A DNA stretch of 64,000 nt, taken from positions 120,246 to 184,245 of the forward strand of contig DHNQ01000016.1 in assembly GCA_002409595.1 (NCBI GenBank), in the 5' to 3' direction. A model generated the notes under the pieces. It had not been told where the DNA came from and did not search any database. It was given only the letters and a program-made list of their open reading frames with translations. The translations under genes and the position numbers were made by a program. Origin of the DNA: Dysgonomonas sp. UBA5412 (GTDB taxonomy: Bacteria; Bacteroidota; Bacteroidia; Bacteroidales; Dysgonomonadaceae). Shown here piece after piece: positions 35,588 through 45,551 of the stretch. Every line of letters starts with the position of its first letter. Positions within the stretch are counted from its first letter, which is position 1.

Positions 35588-36529
35588 TTATTTTAGTTTT
35601 TTGTCAAAATAATCAATAGTTTTGATCAACCCTTCTCTCAGTTGAACCTTCGGCTCCCATCCCAATTTTTCTTTAGCAAGTGTAATATCAGGTTTTCTCT
35701 GCTTCGGATCGTCGCTTGGAAGAGGTTTAAATATCAGCTTCGATTTTGAACCGGTCAGTTCTAATATCAAGTTAGCTAACTCTATCATTGTAAATTCACC
35801 GGGATTTCCCGTATTCACGGGTCCGACAAAAGTATCGTCAGTAGCCATCATCCTTACCATAGCTTCCACCATATCATCTACATACTGGAAACTTCGGGTC
35901 TGCGTACCATCACCATAAATGGTAATATCTTCACCTTTCAAAGCCTGAACGATAAAATTGGATACAACCCGACCGTCATCCGGATTCATATTCGGACCAT
36001 AAGTATTAAATATACGTACAATCTTTATCCTAACTCCATTCTGACGATGATAATCCATAAACAGCGTTTCGGCACAACGCTTACCTTCATCATAGCAAGA
36101 ACGAATACCAATCGGGTTAACGTTTCCCCAATAAGATTCGGGCTGAGGATGCACATTAGGATCACCATATACTTCGCTTGTAGAGGCTTGCAGCACTTTT
36201 GCTTTCAACCTCTTTGCCAAACCTAGCATATTGATAGCACCCATAACGGATGTTTTGATCGTTTTGATAGCATTGTACTGATAATGAACCGGCGATGCAG
36301 GGCAAGCCAAATTGTATATCTCATTTACATCTGCATGAAAGGGATGAACGACATCATGTCTGATAAGTTCAAAGTAAGGATTGTCTAACAAATGAATGAT
36401 ATTTTCTTTAGATCCTGTAAAATAGTTATCCAAGCATAATACTTCATTACCCTCATTTAATAATCTTTCGCACAAATGAGAACCGATAAATCCGGCTCCT
36501 CCTGTAACTAAAATTTTTTTGCGATTCAT
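35588..36529 (-). CDS. UDP-glucuronate decarboxylase (UDP-xylose synthase, SDR family)
   Basis: The 313-residue extended SDR protein has the NAD motif TGGAGFIGSHL, the DVVHPFHADVNEIYNLACPAS stretch that separates UXS from epimerases, the catalytic SYDEGKRCAE (Tyr-x3-Lys), and VRIFNTYGPNMNPDDGR. UXS converts UDP-glucuronate to UDP-xylose. It suggests that xylose or a derivative is used in surface glycans. The GT2 gene follows on the same strand. Confidence 0.92.
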   Translation of the reverse strand: MNRKKILVTGGAGFIGSHLCERLLNEGNEVLCLDNYFTGSKENIIHLLDNPYFELIRHDVVHPFHADVNEIYNLACPASPVHYQYNAIKTIKTSVMGAINMLGLAKRLKAKVLQASTSEVYGDPNVHPQPESYWGNVNPIGIRSCYDEGKRCAETLFMDYHRQNGVRIKIVRIFNTYGPNMNPDDGRVVSNFIVQALKGEDITIYGDGTQTRSFQYVDDMVEAMVRMMATDDTFVGPVNTGNPGEFTMIELANLILELTGSKSKLIFKPLPSDDPKQRKPDITLAKEKLGWEPKVQLREGLIKTIDYFDKKLK

Positions 36530-36616
36530 TTAGTTTTGCTTATCTAATTGTTTGCTAGTTCGTTTGGGCTACAAAGGAACAAAAAATAATTGATTCGGAA
36601 TGACTTTTTAACACAT

Positions 36617-39232
36617 TTATTTACCCGAAACAATCTTCTTTATTTCATTTAGTTTATTCAACGCCTCCACAGGTGTTAAATTATTAACATCCAATTGCTT
36701 TATTTCGTCACGTACCTGACTAAGAACAGGATCGTCTAATTGGAAAAAATTCAATTGATAGCCTTCACGATTCTCTTTAATATCATTTATTGGTTTCGAA
36801 ATACCTTGCTTTCTATTGTCAGATTCCAATTGTTTTAATATCGAATTGGCACGCTTAACAATACTTTGCGGCATTCCTGCCATTTTAGCAACGTGGATAC
36901 CAAAACTATGTTCACTCCCTCCGGGCACAAGTTTACGAAGAAAAATGACTTTATTATCAACTTCTTTGACTGACACATTAAAATTCTTGATTCTCTTAAA
37001 AGACTTTTCCATCTCATTCAACTCATGGTAATGAGTGGCAAATAAAGTCTTTGCTCTGGCTTTGGGATGCTCGTGTATATATTCCACGATAGCCCAAGCA
37101 ATAGAAATACCATCGTAGGTACTTGTACCACGTCCCAATTCATCGAATAAAACAAGGCTGCGTGACGACAGATTATTCAAAATATCGGAAGCCTCATTCA
37201 TTTCTACCATAAATGTAGATTCGCCCAACGAAATATTGTCGGAAGCTCCTACCCGCGTAAATATCTTATCCACCAATCCGATCTGAGCCGATTCGGCAGG
37301 AACAAAGCTACCGGCCTGGGCCATCAGTGTAATGAGGGCGGTCTGGCGCAAGAGAGCCGATTTACCCGCCATATTAGGTCCTGTGATAATTATAATCTGT
37401 TGCGAATTACTATCGAGCTTTACATCATTAGCAATATAAGATTCGCCCAACGGAAGTTGCTTTTCAATCACCGGATGACGACCGTTCTTTATATTGAGTA
37501 CATCCGAATCGTTGATTTCGGGACGTATATATTTATTTTCTTTAGCTACCTTAGCAAATGAGAGTAAACAATCGGTCTGAGCAATCAGACTGGCATTTAC
37601 TTGTATAGTAGGTATATATTCAACCAAACTCATTACAAGATCGTTAAAAAGAGTCGTTTCCAACGCCAAAATCTTTTCCTCTGCGCCTAATATCTTCTCT
37701 TCATAATCTTTCAACTCTTGTGTGATATACCGCTCGGCATTTACAAGAGTCTGTTTGCGTATCCAATCGGCAGGTACTTTGTCTTTATGGGCATTCCGCA
37801 CCTCTATATAATATCCGAATACACTGTTGAAACTAATCTTTAGAGAAGATATACCGGTGGCATCCATTTCGCGTTGTTGTATTTTCAGCAAATAGTCTTT
37901 ACCCGAAAATGCAATACTACGCAACTCGTCCAAATCGGCATTTACCCCCTTATTGATAACATTGCCCCTATTCAACATTGTAGGCGGATCGGGGTGAATT
38001 TCTTTTTCTATACGGTCGCGAATAATAGGACATGGATTCAACTTCTCTCCTATCTCCCTCAAGCTGGGTTCGCTGGAAGCAAGAAAGGCTTCACGAATGG
38101 GCTCAATAGCTTTCAATGCAACTTTGAGCTGTACTACCTCGCGAGGGGTGATGCGATTGACGGCTACTTTAGATATTATACGCTCCAAATCTCCAATAAG
38201 GGAAAGTTGTTCTTCCAAAAGCTTTTTCAGTTCCAGATCTTTGAAAAAATATTCTACAACAGACAAACGATTGTCTATCGGTTTTTGATCTTTGAGTGGA
38301 AAAACAAGCCAGCGGCGCAGCATACGCGCACCCATCGGGCAGATTGTTTTATCCAATATATCAAGAAGGGTTTTCCCCCCTTCATTCATTGTGGAAATAA
38401 GTTCGAGACTGCGTACCGTAAACTTATCAAGTCGCACATATTTATCTTCTTCTATACGAGAAAGTGAAGTAATATGTCCGATCTGATGATGTTGTGTCAC
38501 ATCCAGATAATGCAATATTGTTCCGGCAGCAATAACTCCGTTGGTGAGATGCTGCACTCCAAACCCTTTCAGGTTTCTTGTTTCGAAATGCTTTAACAAA
38601 CGCTCGGTTGCTGCGTCTTCGGTAAATACCCAATCATCTAATTCAAAAATAAAGAAACGAGAGCCAAATATTTCTTCAAAGAGTTTTTTCTTACTTCTCT
38701 CCACCAATACCTCTTTGGGCGAAAAGTTAGTAAGCAGCTTATCCACATATTCCTTAGTACCTTCGGCTACTAAAAATTCGCCGGTCGAAATATCTAACAA
38801 GGATATACCACAACTATTATTCTTGGCAAAGTGAATGGCACAGAGAAAGTTGTTCTCCTTATGGTTGAGTATATTATCGTTTATGGATACACCGGGAGTT
38901 ACTAACTCGGTAATGCCACGTCTCACCAAAGTCTTGGTTTGCTTAGGGTCTTCGAGCTGATCGCAGATAGCAACACGTTTGCCCGCCCTTACCAATTTAG
39001 GCAAATATGTATCAAGGGCGTGATGCGGAAATCCTGCCAACTCTACGAATTGTGCCGAACCGTTCGCTCTGCGGGTGAGGGTGATACCTAAAATTTCGGC
39101 TGCATCAATAGCATCTTGTGAAAAAGTCTCGTAAAAATCTCCTACCCTAAACAATAATATTGCATCAGGATGCTTGCTCTTGATCTCAAAATATTGTTTC
39201 ATCAACGGGGTTTCAGCTACTTTCTTTGCCAC
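36617..39232 (-). CDS. mutS: DNA mismatch repair protein MutS
   Basis: The 871-residue protein is a full-length MutS, which finds mismatches and recruits MutL. The mismatch-reading motif GDFYETF (Phe-x-Glu) is at about residue 34, the core and clamp follow, and the ATPase has Walker A TGPNMAGKSALLRQ, the signature DELGRGTSTYDGISIAWA, and THYHEL. It has its own promoter (-7 at 39281-39288). Divergent from tsaE across a 356-base gap that holds repeat copy B. Confidence 0.97.
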   Translation of the reverse strand: MAKKVAETPLMKQYFEIKSKHPDAILLFRVGDFYETFSQDAIDAAEILGITLTRRANGSAQFVELAGFPHHALDTYLPKLVRAGKRVAICDQLEDPKQTKTLVRRGITELVTPGVSINDNILNHKENNFLCAIHFAKNNSCGISLLDISTGEFLVAEGTKEYVDKLLTNFSPKEVLVERSKKKLFEEIFGSRFFIFELDDWVFTEDAATERLLKHFETRNLKGFGVQHLTNGVIAAGTILHYLDVTQHHQIGHITSLSRIEEDKYVRLDKFTVRSLELISTMNEGGKTLLDILDKTICPMGARMLRRWLVFPLKDQKPIDNRLSVVEYFFKDLELKKLLEEQLSLIGDLERIISKVAVNRITPREVVQLKVALKAIEPIREAFLASSEPSLREIGEKLNPCPIIRDRIEKEIHPDPPTMLNRGNVINKGVNADLDELRSIAFSGKDYLLKIQQREMDATGISSLKISFNSVFGYYIEVRNAHKDKVPADWIRKQTLVNAERYITQELKDYEEKILGAEEKILALETTLFNDLVMSLVEYIPTIQVNASLIAQTDCLLSFAKVAKENKYIRPEINDSDVLNIKNGRHPVIEKQLPLGESYIANDVKLDSNSQQIIIITGPNMAGKSALLRQTALITLMAQAGSFVPAESAQIGLVDKIFTRVGASDNISLGESTFMVEMNEASDILNNLSSRSLVLFDELGRGTSTYDGISIAWAIVEYIHEHPKARAKTLFATHYHELNEMEKSFKRIKNFNVSVKEVDNKVIFLRKLVPGGSEHSFGIHVAKMAGMPQSIVKRANSILKQLESDNRKQGISKPINDIKENREGYQLNFFQLDDPVLSQVRDEIKQLDVNNLTPVEALNKLNEIKKIVSGK

Positions 39233-39280
39233 AAGCTTTTATTTTATTTAGATGTATTCTTTATAATTATTACAAGAAAA

Positions 39281-39288
39281 CAAAGATA
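39281..39288 (-). promoter_or_regulatory. -7 promoter element of mutS
   Basis: Minus-strand TATCTTTG, exact consensus, 49 bases before the ATG at 39232. No clear -33 match. Confidence 0.5.
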
Positions 39289-39381
39289 AAAAAAATATAT
39301 CAAGTCGTTTTAACTTTCACAAGATAGATAGTCTGATCAAAACAGAATATATGTGAAAATAGATTGTCTGAAAGCAAAACA

Positions 39382-39496
39382 TTTTATCTATAACAAGGTA
39401 TAAAAGACTTCGGCAGTTAAATCAATCGCAAAGAAGTTGGATATTTTTAAAAAGCAGTCGAAATGTGTACAAGTTTGTAAGTTTTTAGTTAAAAAT
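39382..39496 (+). repeat. dispersed intergenic element, copy B (diverged)
   Basis: This copy lies in the 356-base gap between divergent mutS and tsaE; besides it and the two promoters I see nothing there. It has TTTATCTATAAC-AAGG at its left end and a core at 39461-39496 with TGTACAAGTTTGTAAG and TTTTTAGTTAAAAAT, matching about 31 of 37 bases of copy A. It points toward tsaE. It is the most diverged of the three copies. Confidence 0.6.
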
Positions 39497-39552
39497 AAAA
39501 TTTGAGTGTCGACAGATTTCTTATATTTTTCAAAATCAACAGCTGAAAAGCT

Positions 39553-39560
39553 TATCTTTG
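39553..39560 (+). promoter_or_regulatory. -7 promoter element of tsaE
   Basis: TATCTTTG, exact consensus, 29 bases before the ATG at 39589. Confidence 0.5.
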
Positions 39561-39588
39561 CAATGATTAAAAAATTATACTTAACAAT

Positions 39589-40008
39589 ATGGAAATTAGA
39601 ATAGAATCGCCGGATAAAATAGAAGCAGCAGCCACAGAATTTATAAAAGCAATGGGAGATAATACGGTTTTTGCTTTCAGGGGCGAAATGGGTGCAGGAA
39701 AAACAACTTTTATAAAAGCTATCTGTGAAAAATTGGGGGTAGAAGACACAATCAACAGCCCTACTTTTGCGATCGTGAACGAATACAGATCTTCGTCGGC
39801 TGAACTGATATATCACTTCGACTTTTATCGTATCAATAAGATAGAGGAGGTATATGATTTCGGATATGAAGATTATTTTTACAGTGGCAGCCTTTGCTTT
39901 ATAGAATGGCCCGAACTCGTGGAAGAACTTTTACCTAACGACACGGTAAATGTAAGTATCAAAGCTCTAGAAGACGGTAGCCGGCAGGTGGCGATAGATA
40001 AATTCTGA
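39589..40008 (+). CDS. tsaE: tRNA threonylcarbamoyladenosine biosynthesis ATPase TsaE
   Basis: TsaE is the ATPase that supports TsaB-TsaD in making t6A37 on tRNAs that read ANN codons. The 139-residue protein has the P-loop GEMGAGKTTFIK (about residues 25-36), NSPTFAIVNEY, HFDFYRI and the FIEWPE motif. Full length. The TsaC-type partner is at 61.6 kb. The 227-base stretch downstream before the next gene has no clear feature. Confidence 0.95.
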   Translation: MEIRIESPDKIEAAATEFIKAMGDNTVFAFRGEMGAGKTTFIKAICEKLGVEDTINSPTFAIVNEYRSSSAELIYHFDFYRINKIEEVYDFGYEDYFYSGSLCFIEWPELVEELLPNDTVNVSIKALEDGSRQVAIDKF

Positions 40009-40235
40009 ATAGGCGTCGGTCAATAGGCTTTTTTAATAAATAAAATACAATAAGCGGCTTATAGCTCTGTTAAATACTTTGTAAAACAACCAATTATTAG
40101 AGTTTTCCGAATCAATGGAACAGATATCGTTTTTTCATTTATTTTGAAAAAAGAACAACCGTCTTAACGATTTCTGTTTGTCTTTCACTCTATATATAGA
40201 AGATTGCTTCAATTGTCTTAAAACAACATATTCGA

Positions 40236-42935
40236 ATGAGATATTTGTGTACATTCCTTTTACTAATCCTAAGTCTGTTTGCCGTTGCTCAATCGGGAAA
40301 CAAGGATGCTAAGGGATATATACAAGGTGTGGTTTATGACAAGAAGACAAAGGAGACTGTACCTTCGGCAACAGTCAAATTATTGAACAGAAACGACAGT
40401 ATTTCCATTAAAGCAGCTGTGACCAACGACAACGGAAAGTTTAACCTATCGGCTGAAAGGGGAAAATATATTCTCGAAGTATCTTTTATCGGATACAAAA
40501 CATCAACTGTGGATATAGGGCTGAATGCTAAAAACATTAATTACCAGTGCGATAGCATATTGTTGGAAGAAAATTCTATACTGCTCAATGCTGCCGTTGT
40601 AGAAGCTCAAGTTCCGGACATAGTAGTGAAGGGGGATACAATAGAATACAATGCAGGGGCATATAGTTCGCAAGAAAGTGACATGTTGCAAGATATTATC
40701 AGAAATATTCCGGGAATAGAAATCGACGAAAACGGCAATATTACGGCAAACGGAAAGCCTGTGCAAAAGATTCTTGTAGATGGAAAAGAATTTTTTGGCA
40801 ATGATATACCAATGGCTTTAGCCAACCTGCCTGCGAATATGATAAAGAGGCTTCAACTATACAAGGAAGAGTCTGAGACAGCTAAAGTGACAGGATTCAG
40901 AGACAAAGATCCGGAGCAGGTATTGAATCTGGTAGTAAAGGACGAACTGAAACAGAGTGTATTCGGGGATATTAAGGCAGGATATGGCAGCAATGATAAA
41001 TATGCACACAAGGCGTTGGTGAACTATATGCACAACGACAACCAACTTTCATTTGTGGGAGACATGAGCAATGTGGCAGACGATCAGTATTCGATGGGGA
41101 TGGATGTAGGTATAGATAAGAATAAAAACATCGGGACGAATGCATATATACAAGCTTCCAAAAAGTTTAGGATAGGGGGAAATATCCGGTATTCGGACAA
41201 TGAAAATTACATGGAAACAAAGTCAAATACCCAGACTTTCCTTTCGGCGGGAGATCGCTTCTCGAAGCAGGTATCAGAATCGACAAACAAGAGAGACAAT
41301 ATGAATTTCGGTTTAAATCTGCAATGGACACCCGATACTTTGACCACGATTTTCGCACGTTCATATATAAGCTTTAATAATACTAAAAATGAACAAAGAT
41401 CGACAAATCTATCGTATGTCTCCGAAAAGGATACAACATCAGGAAATTCGCTCAATCGTACTAAGGGTGATGGATATAGTATAAATAACTTTATTACTGT
41501 CGGACGCACTTTAAATAAGGATGGACGTACGGTTAGCCTTACGGTCAATAATTCGATACGAAAAGATAACAGTAATGGATCGAACTATTCGTTAACAACA
41601 TACAGCGGAGAAATGGATAAAAAGATAATTGATCAGCGAAATAAGACCGACAATTCAAGTAACAGCTATGGTCTATCAATGTCTTATGTTGAGCCTTTGG
41701 GCAAAGATCATCGAATACAGCTATCTTATTCTTATTCCACCAACACATCTGATAGAACCCGCGATGTACGGAAAATAGACGACATGGGTAATTACACAAT
41801 TATTGATACTGCTTATGCCCGAAATACTGAGAATAAATATACGAACCAGAATATAAGCCTCAATTTTCAGGCTACGAAAGAAAAATACAGATATACAGTA
41901 GGGTTTAGTATAGACCCTTCGCGTTCCCATAGCCATGTAAGTATAGGAGATTCTATAATAGACAACCTGAAACAAAGCGTAGTAAACTTTTCGCCAACGT
42001 TAAATTTCTCTTATACGCCAAAGGATAACACTAGTCTCGACTTCAACTATTCAGGATCTACCAGTCAACCGGGAATCAGCCAATTATCTGCCGACACAGT
42101 AATTGTCAATGCTCTTTCTAAGTATTACGGAAATCCGAATCTTAAACCCAGTTACAATAATAATGTCAATATCTACTATCAGAAATCGGACTATGAAACA
42201 GCCCGATTCTTGATGCTGATGGGAAGTTTCAATTATACGTTCAATAATATAGTAGACTATACTCTCATCGACGATCAGGGCAACAGTATCAATACATACA
42301 GAAATGTAAACGGAAACATGGGCGCAAACATAAACTTTATGTACAACACTCCTCTTAAGAACAAAAAGTTTACGATAGCCAACACATCTATTGTAAATTA
42401 CTACAAGAATATAGGATACACTAATGGAGAAAAGGCTCAGACACACAATGTAGTATTGAACCAACAGATTTCGGCAAAGTTCAGAAACGACAAATTGGAT
42501 ACAAATATACGAGCAGGCATATCATATAATATGACACGAAATAATCTGACGGAGTCGCAAGACCGCAATACAACAAATTATACATTGTTTCATACTCTGA
42601 CATGGAAATTGCCATATGATTTCTCTTTGACAAGTAGCATAAACTATTCTTATTATGCCGGATATGGAGACGACTTTAAAAGTAGTGAGATTCTGTGGAA
42701 TGCTTCTATTTCAAAACAGTTCCTGAAAAAGAAAATGGGGACTATAAAGGCTCAACTATTTGATATATTAAATGATAGAAATAATATATCGCGCAGTGTG
42801 AGTAGCAATTACATATCAGATTCAAGATCAAACACTGTAAATCAATACTTTCTGATTAGCTTCTCTTACAAGTTCAACATTATGAAAGGAAAGACAAATA
42901 CTTCTCAGCAAGACATTTATGAAGAGTCTTTATAA
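40236..42935 (+). CDS. TonB-receptor-like outer membrane barrel (OMP_b-brl_3) with carboxypeptidase-regulatory-like domain
   Basis: The 899-residue protein has a signal peptide (ending LFAVAQ), a carboxypeptidase-regulatory-like beta-sandwich (residues about 27-115: GYIQGVVYDKKTKETVPSAT, GKYILEVSFIGYKT), a plug-like segment (IRNIPGIEIDENGNITANGK, KILVDGKEFFGNDIPMAL), and a long strand-rich barrel. This is the Bacteroidota OMP_b-brl_3 type, related to TonB-dependent receptors but with no SusD partner beside it. No TonB box is evident to me. It is followed 83 bases on by the two-component system, which may control it. The last residues are not a typical Phe-ending strand. Confidence 0.88.
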   Translation: MRYLCTFLLLILSLFAVAQSGNKDAKGYIQGVVYDKKTKETVPSATVKLLNRNDSISIKAAVTNDNGKFNLSAERGKYILEVSFIGYKTSTVDIGLNAKNINYQCDSILLEENSILLNAAVVEAQVPDIVVKGDTIEYNAGAYSSQESDMLQDIIRNIPGIEIDENGNITANGKPVQKILVDGKEFFGNDIPMALANLPANMIKRLQLYKEESETAKVTGFRDKDPEQVLNLVVKDELKQSVFGDIKAGYGSNDKYAHKALVNYMHNDNQLSFVGDMSNVADDQYSMGMDVGIDKNKNIGTNAYIQASKKFRIGGNIRYSDNENYMETKSNTQTFLSAGDRFSKQVSESTNKRDNMNFGLNLQWTPDTLTTIFARSYISFNNTKNEQRSTNLSYVSEKDTTSGNSLNRTKGDGYSINNFITVGRTLNKDGRTVSLTVNNSIRKDNSNGSNYSLTTYSGEMDKKIIDQRNKTDNSSNSYGLSMSYVEPLGKDHRIQLSYSYSTNTSDRTRDVRKIDDMGNYTIIDTAYARNTENKYTNQNISLNFQATKEKYRYTVGFSIDPSRSHSHVSIGDSIIDNLKQSVVNFSPTLNFSYTPKDNTSLDFNYSGSTSQPGISQLSADTVIVNALSKYYGNPNLKPSYNNNVNIYYQKSDYETARFLMLMGSFNYTFNNIVDYTLIDDQGNSINTYRNVNGNMGANINFMYNTPLKNKKFTIANTSIVNYYKNIGYTNGEKAQTHNVVLNQQISAKFRNDKLDTNIRAGISYNMTRNNLTESQDRNTTNYTLFHTLTWKLPYDFSLTSSINYSYYAGYGDDFKSSEILWNASISKQFLKKKMGTIKAQLFDILNDRNNISRSVSSNYISDSRSNTVNQYFLISFSYKFNIMKGKTNTSQQDIYEESL

Positions 42936-42954
42936 ATAAGAAAACCTTATATCG

Positions 42955-42984
42955 TTTACAGTCTGAGTTAAATTATTAACTTTG
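42955..42984 (+). promoter_or_regulatory. possible promoter of the two-component operon
   Basis: TAACTTTG (42977-42984) matches the -7 consensus, with TTTA at 42955-42958 as a poor -33, 18 bases apart. It would allow the response regulator gene to be expressed apart from the barrel gene. Confidence 0.4.
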
Positions 42985-43018
42985 TGTTCATTGTGAAAAG
43001 AAAATCATTCCCTAGAAG

Positions 43019-43699
43019 ATGAATTTACTTATTATCGAAGACGAAATAGATTTGCTGGAATCTATAACAAAGTTCCTTACATCAGAGAATTTTGGAGTAG
43101 AGGCGGTATCTACATACAGCATGGCTGAAGAGAAAATAGAATTGTACAACTACGATTGTGTTATTGTAGACATCAGCTTACCCGGAGGTAGCGGATTGGA
43201 TATTATCCGAAAATTGAAGCAACGGAATAAAGATGCCGGTGTGATTATTATCTCTGCTAAAAACTCTTTGGACGATAAATTGACAGGACTTGACATAGGT
43301 GCAGACGATTATCTGACTAAGCCTTTTCACTTACCGGAACTGAATGCCCGGATAAAATCTATTATACGCCGAAGGGGCTTGCAGGGTCAGAACGAAACGG
43401 TTTTCAATGAGATAACAATACTGTTCGATAGTCGACAAGTATTTGTAAATGGAAACGAAATTATCCTCACCCGCAAAGAGTACGACCTTCTACTATATTT
43501 CTTGATGAATAAAGATAAGGTGCTGAATAAGGAAGTGATTGCGGAGCATCTATGGGGTGACGACATGAGCATATCGAGCGACTCTTTCGATTTTATATAT
43601 ACGCATATCAAGAATCTACGGAAGAAACTGATAGACAAGGGTTGCAAAGACTACATTAAGACTGTATATGGAATAGGTTATAAATTTTCGGAAGAATGA
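43019..43699 (+). CDS. OmpR-family response regulator
   Basis: The 226-residue protein has a receiver domain with acidic pocket IIEDEIDL, phosphoacceptor Asp51 in VIVDISLPGGSG and Lys in DYLTKPF, followed by a winged-helix DNA-binding domain (LTRKEYDLLLYFL, HIKNLRKKL, TVYGIGYKF). Full length. Its stop overlaps the kinase start (ATGA), so the two make a cognate pair. A TTGTAA-N3-TTGTAA repeat ahead of nearby genes is a candidate binding site (see findings). Confidence 0.95.
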   Translation: MNLLIIEDEIDLLESITKFLTSENFGVEAVSTYSMAEEKIELYNYDCVIVDISLPGGSGLDIIRKLKQRNKDAGVIIISAKNSLDDKLTGLDIGADDYLTKPFHLPELNARIKSIIRRRGLQGQNETVFNEITILFDSRQVFVNGNEIILTRKEYDLLLYFLMNKDKVLNKEVIAEHLWGDDMSISSDSFDFIYTHIKNLRKKLIDKGCKDYIKTVYGIGYKFSEE

Positions 43700-44976
43700 C
43701 GTTAATCAAACTAATAAGAAAGTATTTGCTGATAGCCTCACTCTTTGTTTTGGTTATCGGATGTTTATCTCATTTTCTTATCTTTCGTTTCTTCAGACAC
43801 TACTCTGCCGATCAGACACTTATTGATCAGCAAACTAAGATTGAAAACTATGTTGCAAAACATGACACGCTGCCATTGGTGTGGAAAGTAATTTTGCAGC
43901 CGCCGAGAATAGAACGAAAACCAATTGAGAACCCGGAATTATATCCTGAGCGCATATTTAAAGACACTCTTCTATATAGTGAAGAAACCGGAAGCATAAC
44001 TCCTTATCGCCAATTATATTTCACAATATCGTATAAGAAGGAACATTATCTGGTTAATGTTAATCAGCCGACAATGATCTCCAACGATTTGTTTTACGCC
44101 ATCATCTCATCTCTTTTTTTACTCATTGTCTTGCTCTTGCTATTCACGTATGTCATCAGTTATCTCTTGAAAAGAAGTATCTGGATACCTCTGAATAAGA
44201 ATTTGCGCAAGCTACATGAGTATGATCTCAAAGCCAATACCATATTAAAATTGAAGAATATGGATATAAAGGAATTTGACGAACTAAATGAGGTTATCAT
44301 GCGCATGGTACATAAGATAAATGAGGATTATGAAAATTCCCGCATCTTCACAGAAGATGCTTCGCATGAAATGCAAACTCCTCTTTCTATTATAAAATCA
44401 AAATTGGATTTATTGATACAAGATGATTCTTTGAGTGACAAGCCTGATCAGATAGCAGCGATACAAGCCATGTCAAGAGCCGTAAATCGGTTGTCGAAGC
44501 TGAACAAATCTTTATTACTTATAACGAAGATAAACAACAATCAGTTTGATCACAAAGAAACTGTCGACATGAAAGAGCTGATAGGCGGCTACATAAAAGA
44601 TTTTGAAGAACTAGTGGCAGCAAAAGAACTTAGTATGAAAGCCGAATTAGCCGATTGCCATTGTTATATAGACCCCGTATTAGCAGAGATACTAATATCT
44701 AATCTACTAAGCAATGCTATTAGACACAACATTGCAGAAGGGGAAATAAACGTAATATTAACAGATAAAACTCTATCCATCTCTAACACATGCCTAGAGG
44801 AAGTGGATGAGTCAGTTAATCTATTCAATAGAATGGTACAACGGAGCAAGACTAAAGAATCCTCGGGTCTGGGTCTGAATATTGTAAAATCAATATGCGA
44901 AAAGAACAATTTCAGAGCAAAGTATGATTATCCGCAAAACAATATTTTCAGAATAAGAATAGATTTAAAAAATTAA
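43696..44976 (+). CDS. sensor histidine kinase
   Basis: The 426-residue kinase has an N-terminal membrane segment (about residues 11-34), a periplasmic region of roughly 95 residues, a second membrane segment (about 132-158), then the dimerisation domain with phosphoacceptor His224 in EDASHEMQTPLS, the N box NLLSNAIRHN and the G2-like box SSGLGLNIVKSIC. The ATP lid is short, as in many Bacteroidota kinases. The signal is unknown. The PepSY-like gene lies convergently behind it; such small exported proteins often accompany these kinases. Confidence 0.93.
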   Translation: MTLIKLIRKYLLIASLFVLVIGCLSHFLIFRFFRHYSADQTLIDQQTKIENYVAKHDTLPLVWKVILQPPRIERKPIENPELYPERIFKDTLLYSEETGSITPYRQLYFTISYKKEHYLVNVNQPTMISNDLFYAIISSLFLLIVLLLLFTYVISYLLKRSIWIPLNKNLRKLHEYDLKANTILKLKNMDIKEFDELNEVIMRMVHKINEDYENSRIFTEDASHEMQTPLSIIKSKLDLLIQDDSLSDKPDQIAAIQAMSRAVNRLSKLNKSLLLITKINNNQFDHKETVDMKELIGGYIKDFEELVAAKELSMKAELADCHCYIDPVLAEILISNLLSNAIRHNIAEGEINVILTDKTLSISNTCLEEVDESVNLFNRMVQRSKTKESSGLGLNIVKSICEKNNFRAKYDYPQNNIFRIRIDLKN

Positions 44977-44984
44977 GAGCCAGC

Positions 44985-45431
44985 CTATTTTCGCTTAACA
45001 AAATTACCTTGTTTATCAAATACTAAAGTTGGAGAATCGGACAGCTCTACTTTATAGCCATACGCTTTCTTTTTAATTTGAGTAATACTACGACGAGGAT
45101 AATTTTCAGCAATATACTTTACCATATTCACGGGAAGTATGTCTATAATACTTTTTGGAAGAGGATAGTAATCACTTTCTATCTTTATCCATGTTCCACC
45201 ACGTTCAAAATCAATTTCATATCCATTCTTGAATTTAACTTCATAAATTCCATCTTCAGCATCGTATTTCATTTTATCTAAAGCCACATCTTTGAAATGT
45301 TTATTCAAGAAGACAGTCATCTTTTCGGGAGGATCCACTTGCTCTATATGTTTATCCTTAGCAGAAGCAGGTAACACCGCCATGCAAAAGATAATATTCA
45401 TCATAAATAATAAAGTTCTAATACTTTTCAT
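44985..45431 (-). CDS. PepSY-like exported protein
   Basis: The 148-residue product starts at 45431 (MKSIRTLL) with a signal peptide ending LPASAKD; an upstream ATG at 45491 adds a non-signal stretch and is rejected. Two similar beta-alpha-beta units follow, EKMTVFLNKHFKDVALDKMK...YEVKFKNGYEIDFERGGTW and PVNMVKYIAENYP...YKVELSDSPTLVFDKQGNF, the duplicated PepSY-like (PF11396) pattern. Such proteins are often the most strongly regulated target of the neighbouring Bacteroidota two-component system, a point of inference here. Confidence 0.82.
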   Translation of the reverse strand: MKSIRTLLFMMNIIFCMAVLPASAKDKHIEQVDPPEKMTVFLNKHFKDVALDKMKYDAEDGIYEVKFKNGYEIDFERGGTWIKIESDYYPLPKSIIDILPVNMVKYIAENYPRRSITQIKKKAYGYKVELSDSPTLVFDKQGNFVKRK

Positions 45432-45499
45432 ATCGTTTCTTTTAGTTAAGATTTCTTTTTCATTTATCATCTGTGGTCTAAACTGCCACAAACCAACAC

Positions 45500-45545
45500 A
45501 AAAAGATAAAATTCGGGATACTGTGATACCGAATTATATCTTTTT
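45500..45545 (-). terminator. intrinsic terminator, probably of the surface-lipoprotein gene
   Basis: AAAAAGATAAAATTCGGGAT and its partner ATACCGAATTATATCTTTTT pair at 18 of 20 positions around the loop ACTGTG, with a T run on the minus strand. It lies 155 bases after the stop at 45701 and just upstream of the PepSY-like gene. Confidence 0.65.
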
Positions 45546-45551
45546 TATTAG

